From positions 1-64,000 of the forward strand of contig JAVJRG010000006.1 in assembly GCA_040218535.1 (NCBI GenBank): 64,000 bases of DNA. Reading direction: 5' to 3'. Origin of the DNA: Lacipirellulaceae bacterium (lineage in GTDB: Bacteria > Planctomycetota > Planctomycetia > Pirellulales > Lacipirellulaceae). Positions 27,331 to 37,691 of this stretch are shown here, piece by piece. Position 1 is the first letter of the stretch. The number at the start of each line of letters is the position of its first letter. The notes beneath the pieces are model-generated. The model saw only the letters and a list, made by a program, of their open reading frames with translations, did no database searches and was not told the origin of the DNA. Made by a program: the position numbers and the translations under genes.

Positions 27331-28809
27331 GTGTTACTTCTCGGCGCTTCTTTTTCGAGCATCCTGATTGATGTCGGGCTAGCACTGATTGCGCTGGTGG
27401 TAGGCTTCTTTGGTGCCTACTTTTACTTGCAATTCGCCAGCGAAGACTCGCTGCCCAACGGGGAAGCGGAGCCTTCCGAAGAAGACATCGTGCGTGAAGC
27501 GAACAAGGCTGAACGTGCCAGCATGGCAGTTGATCAAGTACGCGACCTGACTCGTGGTGTCGTCAGCGATGTTGGCCAACACAATGCGGTCGTCGAAGGC
27601 ATCAATGACGAACTGAACGCGATCGATCAAAACAGTGCAGGCTCCGGCGATGCTGTTGCCGCCGCGATTGCCAAGATGCTGGACGCCAATGACAAGCTAC
27701 AAGCTCGCCTGGAAGAGGCTGAGCTGAAGATACAGTCGCAGGCAGAAGAGCTTCGCACCCAGGAAACAGAAGCCCGCACGGATTCACTCACGAAACTGGC
27801 CAATCGTCGAGCGTTCGACCAATCCATCGAGCACAATCTTGAGAAGTTCCGCAAAGAGCGCGTTCCCTTCTCGATGATTCTCCTAGATGTCGATCACTTC
27901 AAGAAGTTCAACGATACCCATGGCCACCAAGCGGGTGATGAAGTGCTTCGCGTGGTCGGCCGCACGCTTAAGAACGTCGTGAAGAAAACTGACGCGCCAT
28001 GCCGTTACGGAGGTGAGGAGTTTGCGATCGTGCTGCCATGCACGAATGCCTCCCAAGGACGAATTGCAGCCGAAAGAGTACGCAAAGCCATCGAGGCAGC
28101 AGTGGTCTCTTTCGAAGGGAAAGACCTCAGAGTGACTGCCAGTGTTGGCTTGGCCGAAGTCGCCGGTGGCGAAAAAGCGGACCTCCTGATCCGCAGAGCC
28201 GACGATGCCGTCTATGCAGCCAAAGACAACGGGCGAAATCGGAGCTATTGGCAGGATGGCGTCGACTGCTTACCCATCGATCAAGACAGCAAGCAAGCAT
28301 CTCCGGCAGAGCAACATCAAAAGCCTGTCAAAGAGCCCGCATTGCCTGATAATTCCCTGCCCTCAGCGGCAACTTTCAGCGACGAACTAAGCCGTCGTGT
28401 AGCCGAGAGCCACCGGTATGGCGTTTCGCTTTCGGTGATGCATCTGGCTATTAAGGACTTCGATGATCTCAATGGAAAGTTTGGAGAAGCCGTCGGCAAA
28501 CTGCTCACCGATTCCGTTGGTGGCTATATCAAGAGCACCCTCCGCGAGATGGACCTGCTAGGAAGCCTCGGAGAAGGTCGCTTCGCGGTCATGCTTCCCG
28601 GAAGTAGCGAGAATGAAGCCAAATTGGTCGGCAAACGAATCCAGACGGCAATCTCTAACTGCGCAATCCCGATGGGCAAGGACCAACTCCGTCTGGAGAT
28701 GCACCTCGGCGTAGCCAATGTCGAGCCGGACGACGATGCGAATTCGATGATGAGTCGAGCGAAGTCGCTAATGGAACGCGTTGCCAAAGGCCTGCCCGTC
28801 GAGGTTTGA
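27331..28809 (+). CDS. Diguanylate cyclase with a second, degenerate GGDEF domain
   Basis: A 492-aa membrane-anchored regulator that would make cyclic di-GMP. One transmembrane helix (about 8-32) is followed by a coiled coil (about 105-150). The first GGDEF domain includes DSLTKLANRRAF, DVDHFKKFNDTHGH and the active motif GGEEF (227-231). The inhibitory RxxD site five residues upstream is altered to KKTD, so product inhibition may be weak. A second GGDEF-like domain (about 345-490) has GEGRF instead of GGDEF and is probably inactive or a binding module. GTG 27331 follows GGAG. It may control matrix or surface production, a general role of c-di-GMP; no partner is visible here. Confidence 0.9.
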   Translation: MLLLGASFSSILIDVGLALIALVVGFFGAYFYLQFASEDSLPNGEAEPSEEDIVREANKAERASMAVDQVRDLTRGVVSDVGQHNAVVEGINDELNAIDQNSAGSGDAVAAAIAKMLDANDKLQARLEEAELKIQSQAEELRTQETEARTDSLTKLANRRAFDQSIEHNLEKFRKERVPFSMILLDVDHFKKFNDTHGHQAGDEVLRVVGRTLKNVVKKTDAPCRYGGEEFAIVLPCTNASQGRIAAERVRKAIEAAVVSFEGKDLRVTASVGLAEVAGGEKADLLIRRADDAVYAAKDNGRNRSYWQDGVDCLPIDQDSKQASPAEQHQKPVKEPALPDNSLPSAATFSDELSRRVAESHRYGVSLSVMHLAIKDFDDLNGKFGEAVGKLLTDSVGGYIKSTLREMDLLGSLGEGRFAVMLPGSSENEAKLVGKRIQTAISNCAIPMGKDQLRLEMHLGVANVEPDDDANSMMSRAKSLMERVAKGLPVEV

Positions 28810-28824
28810 GCGACAACTTTCCGA

Positions 28825-28846
28825 GCCGAGAGGCGTAAGCCCTCGG
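28825..28846. repeat. Short palindromic intergenic element
   Basis: CCGAGAGG-CGTAAG-CCCTCGG lies just after the diguanylate cyclase stop. The AGGCGTAAGCCCTCGG core resembles the short palindromes common between planctomycete genes. Confidence 0.45.
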
Positions 28847-28920
28847 GTGGTACTCTCACCAGCTTCCTCATGGCGGCTCGAAACTTTTCTTGCTGAACTC
28901 AAGGCTGCTACAATCGAGAT

Positions 28921-29388
28921 ATGCCTGATCAGCAAGAAGCTCCGCCGTCATTTCCCATGGAATCAGAGGGCAATGGTCATCAAAGTGTGACACGGTTTCG
29001 ATTTAGCCTGCGGAGTCAGCTATTCCTAATGACGGCTCTCGGCCTGCTGTGTGGTCTCGCACAGCTCTTGCCTCTGGGCTTCAGCCTATTTGTGCTTAGC
29101 GTACTCAATCTTGCGATCACTTCAGTCGCAGCAACAGGGCTGTTATTCGCCAAAGGGCAGCGAAGAGCATTCTGCCTAGGTGCCTTGCTAACAGTTGGCT
29201 ACACCTGGACAACTGGCGGCGGAGTCATGCTGCAGCAGGCGATCAGTTCTTATCGATCTTCAACTTCAGCGATCTGGCTCTGGTTCAAGTACGCCGTCTT
29301 GGTCGCGGCCGCTATCGCCAACGGCCTCCTCTGCATCTATGCCAGGCGCTACTTCGAACGCACTGATCCGGCCTCCAAGGACATGTAA
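28921..29388 (+). CDS. Small polytopic membrane protein
   Basis: A 155-aa protein with a polar 25-residue N-terminus, then RFRFSLRSQLFLMTALGLL, a start typical of planctomycete small membrane proteins. Three or four hydrophobic helices follow (about 35-50, 52-75, 85-100, 122-140). No known domain was recognised. It is 110 bp after the cyclase on the same strand and is followed by the 23S promoter region. Function unknown. Confidence 0.6.
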   Translation: MPDQQEAPPSFPMESEGNGHQSVTRFRFSLRSQLFLMTALGLLCGLAQLLPLGFSLFVLSVLNLAITSVAATGLLFAKGQRRAFCLGALLTVGYTWTTGGGVMLQQAISSYRSSTSAIWLWFKYAVLVAAAIANGLLCIYARRYFERTDPASKDM

Positions 29389-29641
29389 AAGCTTGCCACC
29401 TTTGCCAAGCCGAACGCCCGAGCAGGACGAATTCACAAATTCTTCACGCCTCCCCTTGATCCGGGCTAAGTCTGCCCTACAATTCGAGCCGATGAGTTGG
29501 GAACGCTAGCAGTAATGCCCATGGCAAGATTGCTCGTTCTCGAAACTCGCTGGCTCGGAAGCCTTTCTTTTGGCCAACGACCTGTTTACCTCAGGTCGAT
29601 CTATGCCAAGAAAGATTCTCGCAAATCCTCAATTTGGGGCT

Positions 29642-29669
29642 TTGACAGCTAGCCTGCCATCGCTATGAT
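29642..29669 (+). promoter_or_regulatory. Strong sigma-70-type promoter of the 23S-5S operon
   Basis: TTGACA (29642-29647) and TATGAT (29664-29669) with a 16-bp spacer. The -35 is consensus and the -10 matches five of six positions. It lies about 355 bp upstream of the mature 23S 5' end and 60 bp upstream of a boxA-like element. Confidence 0.75.
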
Positions 29670-29728
29670 TTAGGATTCCCACCAAGTGATTGGAGGGAAC
29701 AGTAACGGCCCTCTCTGAGAGCCGCACG

Positions 29729-29740
29729 ATCTTTGACAAT
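29729..29740 (+). promoter_or_regulatory. boxA-like antitermination element in the rRNA leader
   Basis: ATCTTTGACAAT resembles the boxA of bacterial rRNA leaders (GCTCTTTAACA in E. coli). Usually this precedes 16S; here it precedes a solitary 23S. The next bases TTTGGTGTTTT (29740-29750) are the exact reverse complement of AAAACACCAAA at 33013-33023, between 23S and 5S, and may form an outer stem. Confidence 0.55.
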
Positions 29741-30004
29741 TTGGTGTTTTAAGCAAGAGTGGCATCTGATTTTCACTGATGTTCCTCGGCCAGCGACACG
29801 TATTCATTTGAATACAGTGCTTAGCCGTGAAACATCCTGTGATTTTCCTTTGTCCTTAGACAAGATATTTGAAGCGTTACTCAAGAGATCAACGGTTGGG
29901 TTACTTTTGTGGCCTAACCGCCAACATCTCTTTGTGGTCATTCACATGTATCTTTCGCTTCTTGTGAGTTCTGGCGAAGCCTCCGTGGCAAAGTCAGTTG
30001 GATC

Positions 30005-30023
30005 GAGAGCTTTTGATAAATGT

Positions 30024-30031
<8 letters not shown>
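30005..30031 (+). other. 5' half of the 23S processing stem
   Basis: The 27 nt at 30005-30031 (ending TGTGGTCAAGC) pair with 32940-32966 (starting GCTTGACCGCA). 25 pairs are Watson-Crick, with one G-U and one mismatch. This encloses the whole 23S and is a likely RNase III-type processing stem. Confidence 0.8.
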
Positions 30032-32949
<2,918 letters not shown>

Positions 32950-33062
32950 ATTTATCAAACGCTCTCAAACAATGTTTGAGGACAACGGATAAGCAGGTCC
33001 TCTCTTGCAACCAAAACACCAAAACGTCAGGGAGTGTCGGTCGACAGGTCGGCACTTCCTTT

Positions 33063-33171
33063 TCTGGCGACCATATAGTCGTGGAAACACCTGTTCCCAT
33101 TCCGAACACAGTAGTTAAGCACGCCTAGCCGATGATAGTGAGAGCACTCGCGAAAGTAGGTATCGCCAGGT
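33063..33171 (+). rRNA. 5S ribosomal RNA
   Basis: The helix I arms TCTGGCGA (33063-33070) and TCGCCAGG (ends 33170) and the conserved TCCCATTCCGAACACAG and GTTAAGC segments identify a roughly 109-nt 5S. It begins about 115 nt after the 23S 3' end with no tRNA between and is transcribed with the 23S. Confidence 0.93.
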
Positions 33172-33177
33172 TTTATG

Positions 33178-33212
33178 AACCCCGCTCGGGAGAAATTCCG
33201 AGCGGGGTTTTT
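33178..33212 (+). terminator. Rho-independent terminator of the rRNA operon
   Basis: AACCCCGCTCGG and CCGAGCGGGGTT form a 12-bp stem with an 8-nt loop, directly followed by TTTCTTG. It starts a few bases after the 5S. Confidence 0.9.
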
Positions 33213-33402
33213 CTTGCGCTACCCTTTTTTGACCGGCCGCTTGCCGGCTTAGCCATGGATGAAGAAATTCGGTCGCGAATGAAGAAATCACTTCTTCAGC
33301 AAAACAACTGAGCCTGCTTAAGGTCCAAATTTGCCCATCGCACTATGATCTGATAAGCTCTGCTTTATTGGAGAAGCTACAACTCGGAAATTCAATCGAC
33401 CC

Positions 33403-33415
33403 AGGAGCGCTAATG
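33403..33415 (+). promoter_or_regulatory. RBS and ATG upstream of the pentanucleotide repeat
   Basis: AGGAG (33403-33407) lies 5 nt before ATG (33413-33415), the best start signal in the region. The reading frame it opens passes straight into the TCCAG repeat. Confidence 0.7.
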
Positions 33416-33475
33416 TCCAGTCCAGTCCAGTCCAGTCCAGTCCAGTACGTAAGCTACGTGCTCTGGTTGCTGTAG
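33413..33475 (+). other. Short out-of-phase leader reading frame
   Basis: From ATG 33413, six TCCAG units are read as MSSPVQSSPVQ, and the frame then ends at TAG 33473-33475 after 20 codons. With one repeat unit fewer, the same ATG would instead read RKLRALVAVACLSALVLG, an ideal signal peptide, and run on into the 34644 stop. Confidence 0.7.
33416..33445 (+). repeat. (TCCAG)6 pentanucleotide tandem repeat, probable phase-variation switch
   Basis: Six uninterrupted TCCAG copies at 33416-33445 lie between a start codon and the main reading frame. Because 5 is not divisible by 3, gain or loss of a unit changes the frame: 5 or 8 copies would join the ATG to the gene; 6 copies do not. A tract of this kind can vary by slipped-strand mispairing. 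Confidence 0.85.
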
Positions 33476-33480
33476 CTTGT

Positions 33481-34644
33481 TTGTCGGCGCTGGTTTTAGG
33501 CTCAAGCAATGCCACAGGAGATGAATTCTCGGCGTCGATGGACCTGAACTTCGACTACACCACGTATCTCCACTCATTCGAGAATGCCGGGGTATTCGAT
33601 GACCCAGTCTCGATAGGAGTCAAGTACTGGATTCCAACGCAGCGAAATGTCGAAGGCGTCGTTACCTACCGCTTTCCGACTTCTCAGTTTGTCGACTCTG
33701 CCTACTTGTTCGGTGAGGTAGCAGCTTTCAATATTTTCGACTCGGGTGCACGAGCCTACCTGGATATTTCTGCGAATGGAATAGACTGGACGAATCTTGA
33801 TCTTGAAACCCAGCAAAGCTCGACCAGTTTCAATAGTTTTGCAAAGTACGATGGGGATATTACCCCGCACGTCCTTGGCAGCCAGGACATTTGGGTACGA
33901 GCCCGCTTGCTCTCTACACGCACGCATTCATCGGGACAGTCTTTCTATGCGCAGTTCATGCGGGCAGATCAAGATGGCAGCTTTGAACCGAAGCTGATCG
34001 TTCAAGCAGATACCTCCGACACCACTACAGGTTTCCCAACTCCTGGAAGCCCGCGGACGACATCATTTCTCGTCACGGAAAGCCTTACTACGAATAGTGC
34101 ATCCTCTGGAGGAGCTGAATATGACTTCGCTTCGATCACTGTCGATATCGATCCTGCGAATACCGAGTGGATTGCCTGGAATCAGGGCTCACCAGGTTTG
34201 GTTGAGAACGCGACTCGTCCCGGCGAGAAATTCTTCGGCCAACTCAACTACGGAACCGATGACTTCATCCGCATGACAATCACCGATCCGAATGGCGAAT
34301 CGCTGACGGTCGACATCGACCAAAACAACGCCGCAGGTACTTCCTTTGGTCCTCAAAATGTCCTGTTCGGTGAGGCTGAGTCCACTCCCGATGCTATGAG
34401 ATTCGCCAGACACTTCACAACGGATCCTATCTTCTTCGATGAAGCCGGGGCATTCAATTCGATCTTTACGATTGAGGGCGAATACAAATTTGACTTCTCC
34501 TTCCGCAATCAATTTTCATCAGCAGCCGGGCATACTGCACCGATTTATCTGATCGTAGCCGAGATTCCCGAGCCAAGTGCGATTCTCATACTGGGGATTG
34601 GTTGCTTCTCATTAATACGTGTGCGTTATCTTCCAACGGAGTGA
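33481..34644 (+). CDS. PEP-CTERM surface protein, probably phase-variable and in the OFF frame
   Basis: The frame shown begins at TTG 33481 inside what should be the signal peptide. In-frame codons upstream (to 33445) encode VRKLRALVAVACLS, the missing positive and hydrophobic part, but no start codon exists in that frame. The only good start (AGGAG-ATG 33413) is separated from it by the (TCCAG)6 tract and is out of frame. The body is about 370 residues of beta-rich, Ser/Thr/Asp-rich sequence with no recognised enzyme motif. The tail is IPEPSAILILGIGC with a basic end. The whole gene would be 33413-34644. Expression from TTG 33481 would give a truncated signal peptide and poor export. Confidence 0.75.
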   Translation: MSALVLGSSNATGDEFSASMDLNFDYTTYLHSFENAGVFDDPVSIGVKYWIPTQRNVEGVVTYRFPTSQFVDSAYLFGEVAAFNIFDSGARAYLDISANGIDWTNLDLETQQSSTSFNSFAKYDGDITPHVLGSQDIWVRARLLSTRTHSSGQSFYAQFMRADQDGSFEPKLIVQADTSDTTTGFPTPGSPRTTSFLVTESLTTNSASSGGAEYDFASITVDIDPANTEWIAWNQGSPGLVENATRPGEKFFGQLNYGTDDFIRMTITDPNGESLTVDIDQNNAAGTSFGPQNVLFGEAESTPDAMRFARHFTTDPIFFDEAGAFNSIFTIEGEYKFDFSFRNQFSSAAGHTAPIYLIVAEIPEPSAILILGIGCFSLIRVRYLPTE

Positions 34645-34682
34645 AAAACGCGATAAGTGCTTTGGCTGCCCTTTCTGACAGC

Positions 34683-34711
34683 TTGACAGCACCAAGTCCT
34701 GATCCAATGAT
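34683..34711 (+). promoter_or_regulatory. Possible promoter of the antitoxin remnant
   Basis: TTGACA (34683-34688), a 17-bp spacer and AATGAT (34706-34711). The -35 is consensus, the -10 four of six. It lies immediately ahead of ATG 34718. Confidence 0.45.
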
Positions 34712-34717
34712 TGCAAC

Positions 34718-34876
34718 ATGCGAACCACCGTCACCCTAGACCCCGATGCCGAGCAACTCCTGCGTCAAGCAATGCAGCAGACCGGCGAAAGCTTCAAAGC
34801 GACGCTCTACCTAACACCAATAAGCCGGTCGGAACTGCCTTGGTCTACCAGGTGGATTTCAGTGTTGAAACCCTAG
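34718..34876 (+). pseudogene. Truncated type II antitoxin (VapB-like) remnant
   Basis: ATG 34718 opens MRTTVTLDPDAEQLLRQAMQ, followed by QTGESFKATL, the standard N-terminus of VapB/ribbon-helix-helix-type antitoxins. After about 30 codons (34807) the similarity stops; the frame continues with unrelated residues and stops at 34874-34876. The remaining half of the antitoxin and any toxin gene are missing. The point of loss coincides with the start of PEP-CTERM-like coding sequence in another frame, so a deletion or recombination joined two genes here. Confidence 0.7.
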
Positions 34877-35343
34877 CAGTCTTTCCTGGCGAGCTTGGCT
34901 TCGCCAATGTCGGCTTCAGCATCGCCACGGACAATCTTGATACCACGGATTCCGATTGGACTCCTTCGGCGGTAGCCGCGTTATTGCTGGAGACCAACCT
35001 CGACGCCGGAATTCCCGACGATCTGGAAGGGATCCTCGCCTCGATCACTGGCGGCTTGGACGACCCAAACGACATCCGCACTCAGATCGGACAGAACGGA
35101 CCAACCGTTATCGGCTCGATCCTCGTCGAATGGGATGGCGTAACGCCCGCTTCGCTTTCCACCGAGGACGTCTTGTTCTCCGCAAACTCCGCCAGCGGCA
35201 TGTTCCTGGCTGCCCAAAGTGGTGGTTCAAGCTTGCTTCAGTTTGGCAATGTCCCTGAGCCGGCAACCTTGGTGCTTTTAGTGGCAGGCGCCTCAATTTT
35301 CTTCGCCAATCGACGTCGGATTGAGTACATTAAGCAACATTGA
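34808..35343 (+). pseudogene. Headless PEP-CTERM protein fragment fused to the antitoxin remnant
   Basis: From about 34815 the frame encodes VYQVDFSVETLAVFPGELGF and continues to a proper PEP-CTERM end, VPEPATLVLLVAG with FANRRR, followed by a stop at 35343. No signal peptide or start with a ribosome-binding site precedes it; the apparent start at 34711 reads through antitoxin DNA in the wrong frame and gives a nonsense N-terminus. A former exported protein of about 170 or more residues has lost its 5' end. It may still be translated at a low level but could not be exported. Confidence 0.65.
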
Positions 35344-35408
35344 GGACCACTGGCTCACCAGATTTCCCTTTAGAAAACTTAGACACTGTTCACTTCGAGG
35401 CTTGGCCG

Positions 35409-37493
35409 ATGCGTTGTCTCTCTTCGCGTTATCAACGAATTCTACTATTTGCGGGCCTCCTTAGCCTGACCTATGAAGCCAGCCAAGCACAGGTGATGCT
35501 TGACCCGAATTTTGGCAATTCTGGGATCGCACGATTCGATTTCGGTGGTGCCTATGACGATCTCGAAGGACTGTCGGTAGGTAGCGACGGAAATATCTGG
35601 GCTGTTGGCACCGGCGGCACCTCCAATCGATTTGCTGTGGCGCGCCTCTTACCCAATGGCCTCTTCGACAACAGTTTCAACGGCTCAGGTAAGCTCATTA
35701 TTTCGAGCTCAGGTGGCTCGCCAGCGGTACAGGCTTTGGATGATGGCAAGGTGATGCTCGGCGTGCCAAAGTTTACTCAACCTCGCGCATTCAGGGCCAT
35801 TCGATTGAACGCCAACGGTACTTTCGATTCGTCATTCGGAATTGGCGGGCAAGGTGAGATCGAATCGCCGTCGCAAGTCTACATCAGAGATCTGATGATC
35901 CAACCCGACAATAAGATTCTGATCGGTGGGTACGACATCTTCTCAAGCGATTGGAACTTCATGTTGACTCGGTTTAACGCCGACGGAAGCCCCGATTTGA
36001 GCTTCGGAAACAACGGACGAGTCGTTACTGCCTTCAACCGGCCTAACCTCAGTAACCCTGATGACTTTTTGCAAGCGATTGAATTGCAACCCGACGGCAA
36101 GATTCTCGTCGGAGGGCATACGGAGACTTTCTTCAGTAGCACTAGCTTCACACCCTACACTCATGCCTTGGCGCGTTATCATCCTGACGGATCACTCGAC
36201 ACCTCCTTTGGGAATCAGGGGCAGAGCGTGCTGCGATTTTCCAACAATGCTTTCGATCTGGAACAGGTAACCGACCTCAAATACCTCGCGAACGACAAGA
36301 TTCTCGCGACGAGTGGCTCCCGAAGCGAAACTGCTTTACTGCAGTTGAACCTCGACGGTTCGCTCGATACAAGCTTTGGAAGTAATGGTCGGATCGTCGC
36401 TCCAAGCAATGCCCCTTGGAAGGACCCAAACGCCATGCTGCAGGACTCACAGGGACGCCTGTTGCTGGCCAATGCAGACTCGTTCTCGGTATCTCGCTTG
36501 ATGCCAGATGGCAGCCTGGATACTTCCTTCGGAAACAACGGAACCTTTGATATCGATGTCGGAGCTAGCTTTCGAACCGATACCACCAGCCTGCAGTGGG
36601 CTCCCAATGGTGACTTGATCGTTGGTGGCTATTCCGTTGTAACTGCGAATGCCGACTCAGACTGGCATATCGCGCGGTTGCAGATCGGACCTCCCGCGCC
36701 CACTCAAACCGTTTCCTTGACTCCAACTTTTGACGTGAAGTCGATACCGGGCTCCACACCCTCAATTACCGACGGTGAGACAAGTCTCACTGCGGGTCTT
36801 GGGTTCAATGCGGAAAACCCTGAAGAACGACCGATTCTAGAATTCTCCATCGAAGGCATTCCTGCTGACGCCACAATCACGGCAGCTTCTTTGTCACTCG
36901 ACCCAGTAGTCAGTTCAGGCTCGCCGAGAATTGAAATCTTAGGCTACGCGGGCGACGGGCTGGCATCGCTTTCAGATATCGATGCCGCAGGTGAAGTTCT
37001 GGCCACGACAGGGGCAGTCAATGCCGGCATGCCTGCGATAGAGGCAGCACTCGACACCTCGTTTATTCAATCGCTCCTGGGAGAGAGCTCGCACATCGGA
37101 CTGCGATTACGTAGCCTCGACCTGCCGCTCTATGTTGGTTTCCGCTCAGAGGAATCGTCTTTCGGACTGCCGCCGCAATTGACCCTAACCTACACCATCT
37201 CCGGCGGGCCTGCTGACATGAACCAAGATGGTTTCGTCGACGAACTTGATCTGGCCGCTTGGGTCGCTGCCTATGGTCAAACGGCTGAGGGAGACGCAAA
37301 CGAAGATGGAGAAACAAGCGGCCTGGACTTCCTGATGTGGCAGTCCGAGTACTCGCAAGCGTCCAGCGCTACGAGCGGCGTAGTGGCAGCACCGGAGCCA
37401 AACACGCTTGCACTTGCTCTTTTGGGAGCGACATTTGCCATCGCCACTCGACGACAGCCCAATCACACAAAATCGAAAACGAAGCTGCTCTGA
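35409..37493 (+). CDS. Delta-60-repeat beta-propeller protein with dockerin-like and PEP-CTERM tail
   Basis: A 694-aa exported protein. ATG 35409 is preferred to TTG 35340 because it opens directly on a signal peptide (ILLFAGLLSLTYEASQAQ). About seven copies of a 55-65-residue repeat follow, each with the form LDPNFGNSGIARFDF or DPDGSLDTSFGNNG and a QPDGKILVGG strand, matching delta-60/DUF5122 repeats that build a beta-propeller. A beta-sandwich region (about 440-605) precedes dockerin-like loops DMNQDGFVDELDL and DANEDGETSGLDF, then APEPNTLALALLG and ATRRQ. Function is unknown; the propeller suggests binding of a surface partner or polysaccharide. Confidence 0.82.
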   Translation: MRCLSSRYQRILLFAGLLSLTYEASQAQVMLDPNFGNSGIARFDFGGAYDDLEGLSVGSDGNIWAVGTGGTSNRFAVARLLPNGLFDNSFNGSGKLIISSSGGSPAVQALDDGKVMLGVPKFTQPRAFRAIRLNANGTFDSSFGIGGQGEIESPSQVYIRDLMIQPDNKILIGGYDIFSSDWNFMLTRFNADGSPDLSFGNNGRVVTAFNRPNLSNPDDFLQAIELQPDGKILVGGHTETFFSSTSFTPYTHALARYHPDGSLDTSFGNQGQSVLRFSNNAFDLEQVTDLKYLANDKILATSGSRSETALLQLNLDGSLDTSFGSNGRIVAPSNAPWKDPNAMLQDSQGRLLLANADSFSVSRLMPDGSLDTSFGNNGTFDIDVGASFRTDTTSLQWAPNGDLIVGGYSVVTANADSDWHIARLQIGPPAPTQTVSLTPTFDVKSIPGSTPSITDGETSLTAGLGFNAENPEERPILEFSIEGIPADATITAASLSLDPVVSSGSPRIEILGYAGDGLASLSDIDAAGEVLATTGAVNAGMPAIEAALDTSFIQSLLGESSHIGLRLRSLDLPLYVGFRSEESSFGLPPQLTLTYTISGGPADMNQDGFVDELDLAAWVAAYGQTAEGDANEDGETSGLDFLMWQSEYSQASSATSGVVAAPEPNTLALALLGATFAIATRRQPNHTKSKTKLL

Positions 37494-37691
37494 GCGCAAC
37501 TTCGTCTTGTCCAAGAGTTCAATAGCTTTCGAATTTCGAATCCTCGCTCTGGAATCAATAGGTGTCTCCATTCAACCAGAGCAAGGGCTTTAGAGCTGTT
37601 TGCACCTAGTCACGCACGGTAATTCCAGCTACAGTGGACACTAGGCGCAAATCAATGCGGCCAGCCACACATCACATGATCGGGATTCGCC

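Noticed and set aside
32967-33062. tRNA between 23S and 5S
   Set aside because: Spacer is only about 95 nt and shows no cloverleaf or T-loop sequence.
34711-34807. N-terminus of the 210-aa reading frame as a genuine protein start
   Set aside because: The same DNA encodes a recognisable antitoxin N-terminus in another frame; the PEP-CTERM frame here is nonsense.
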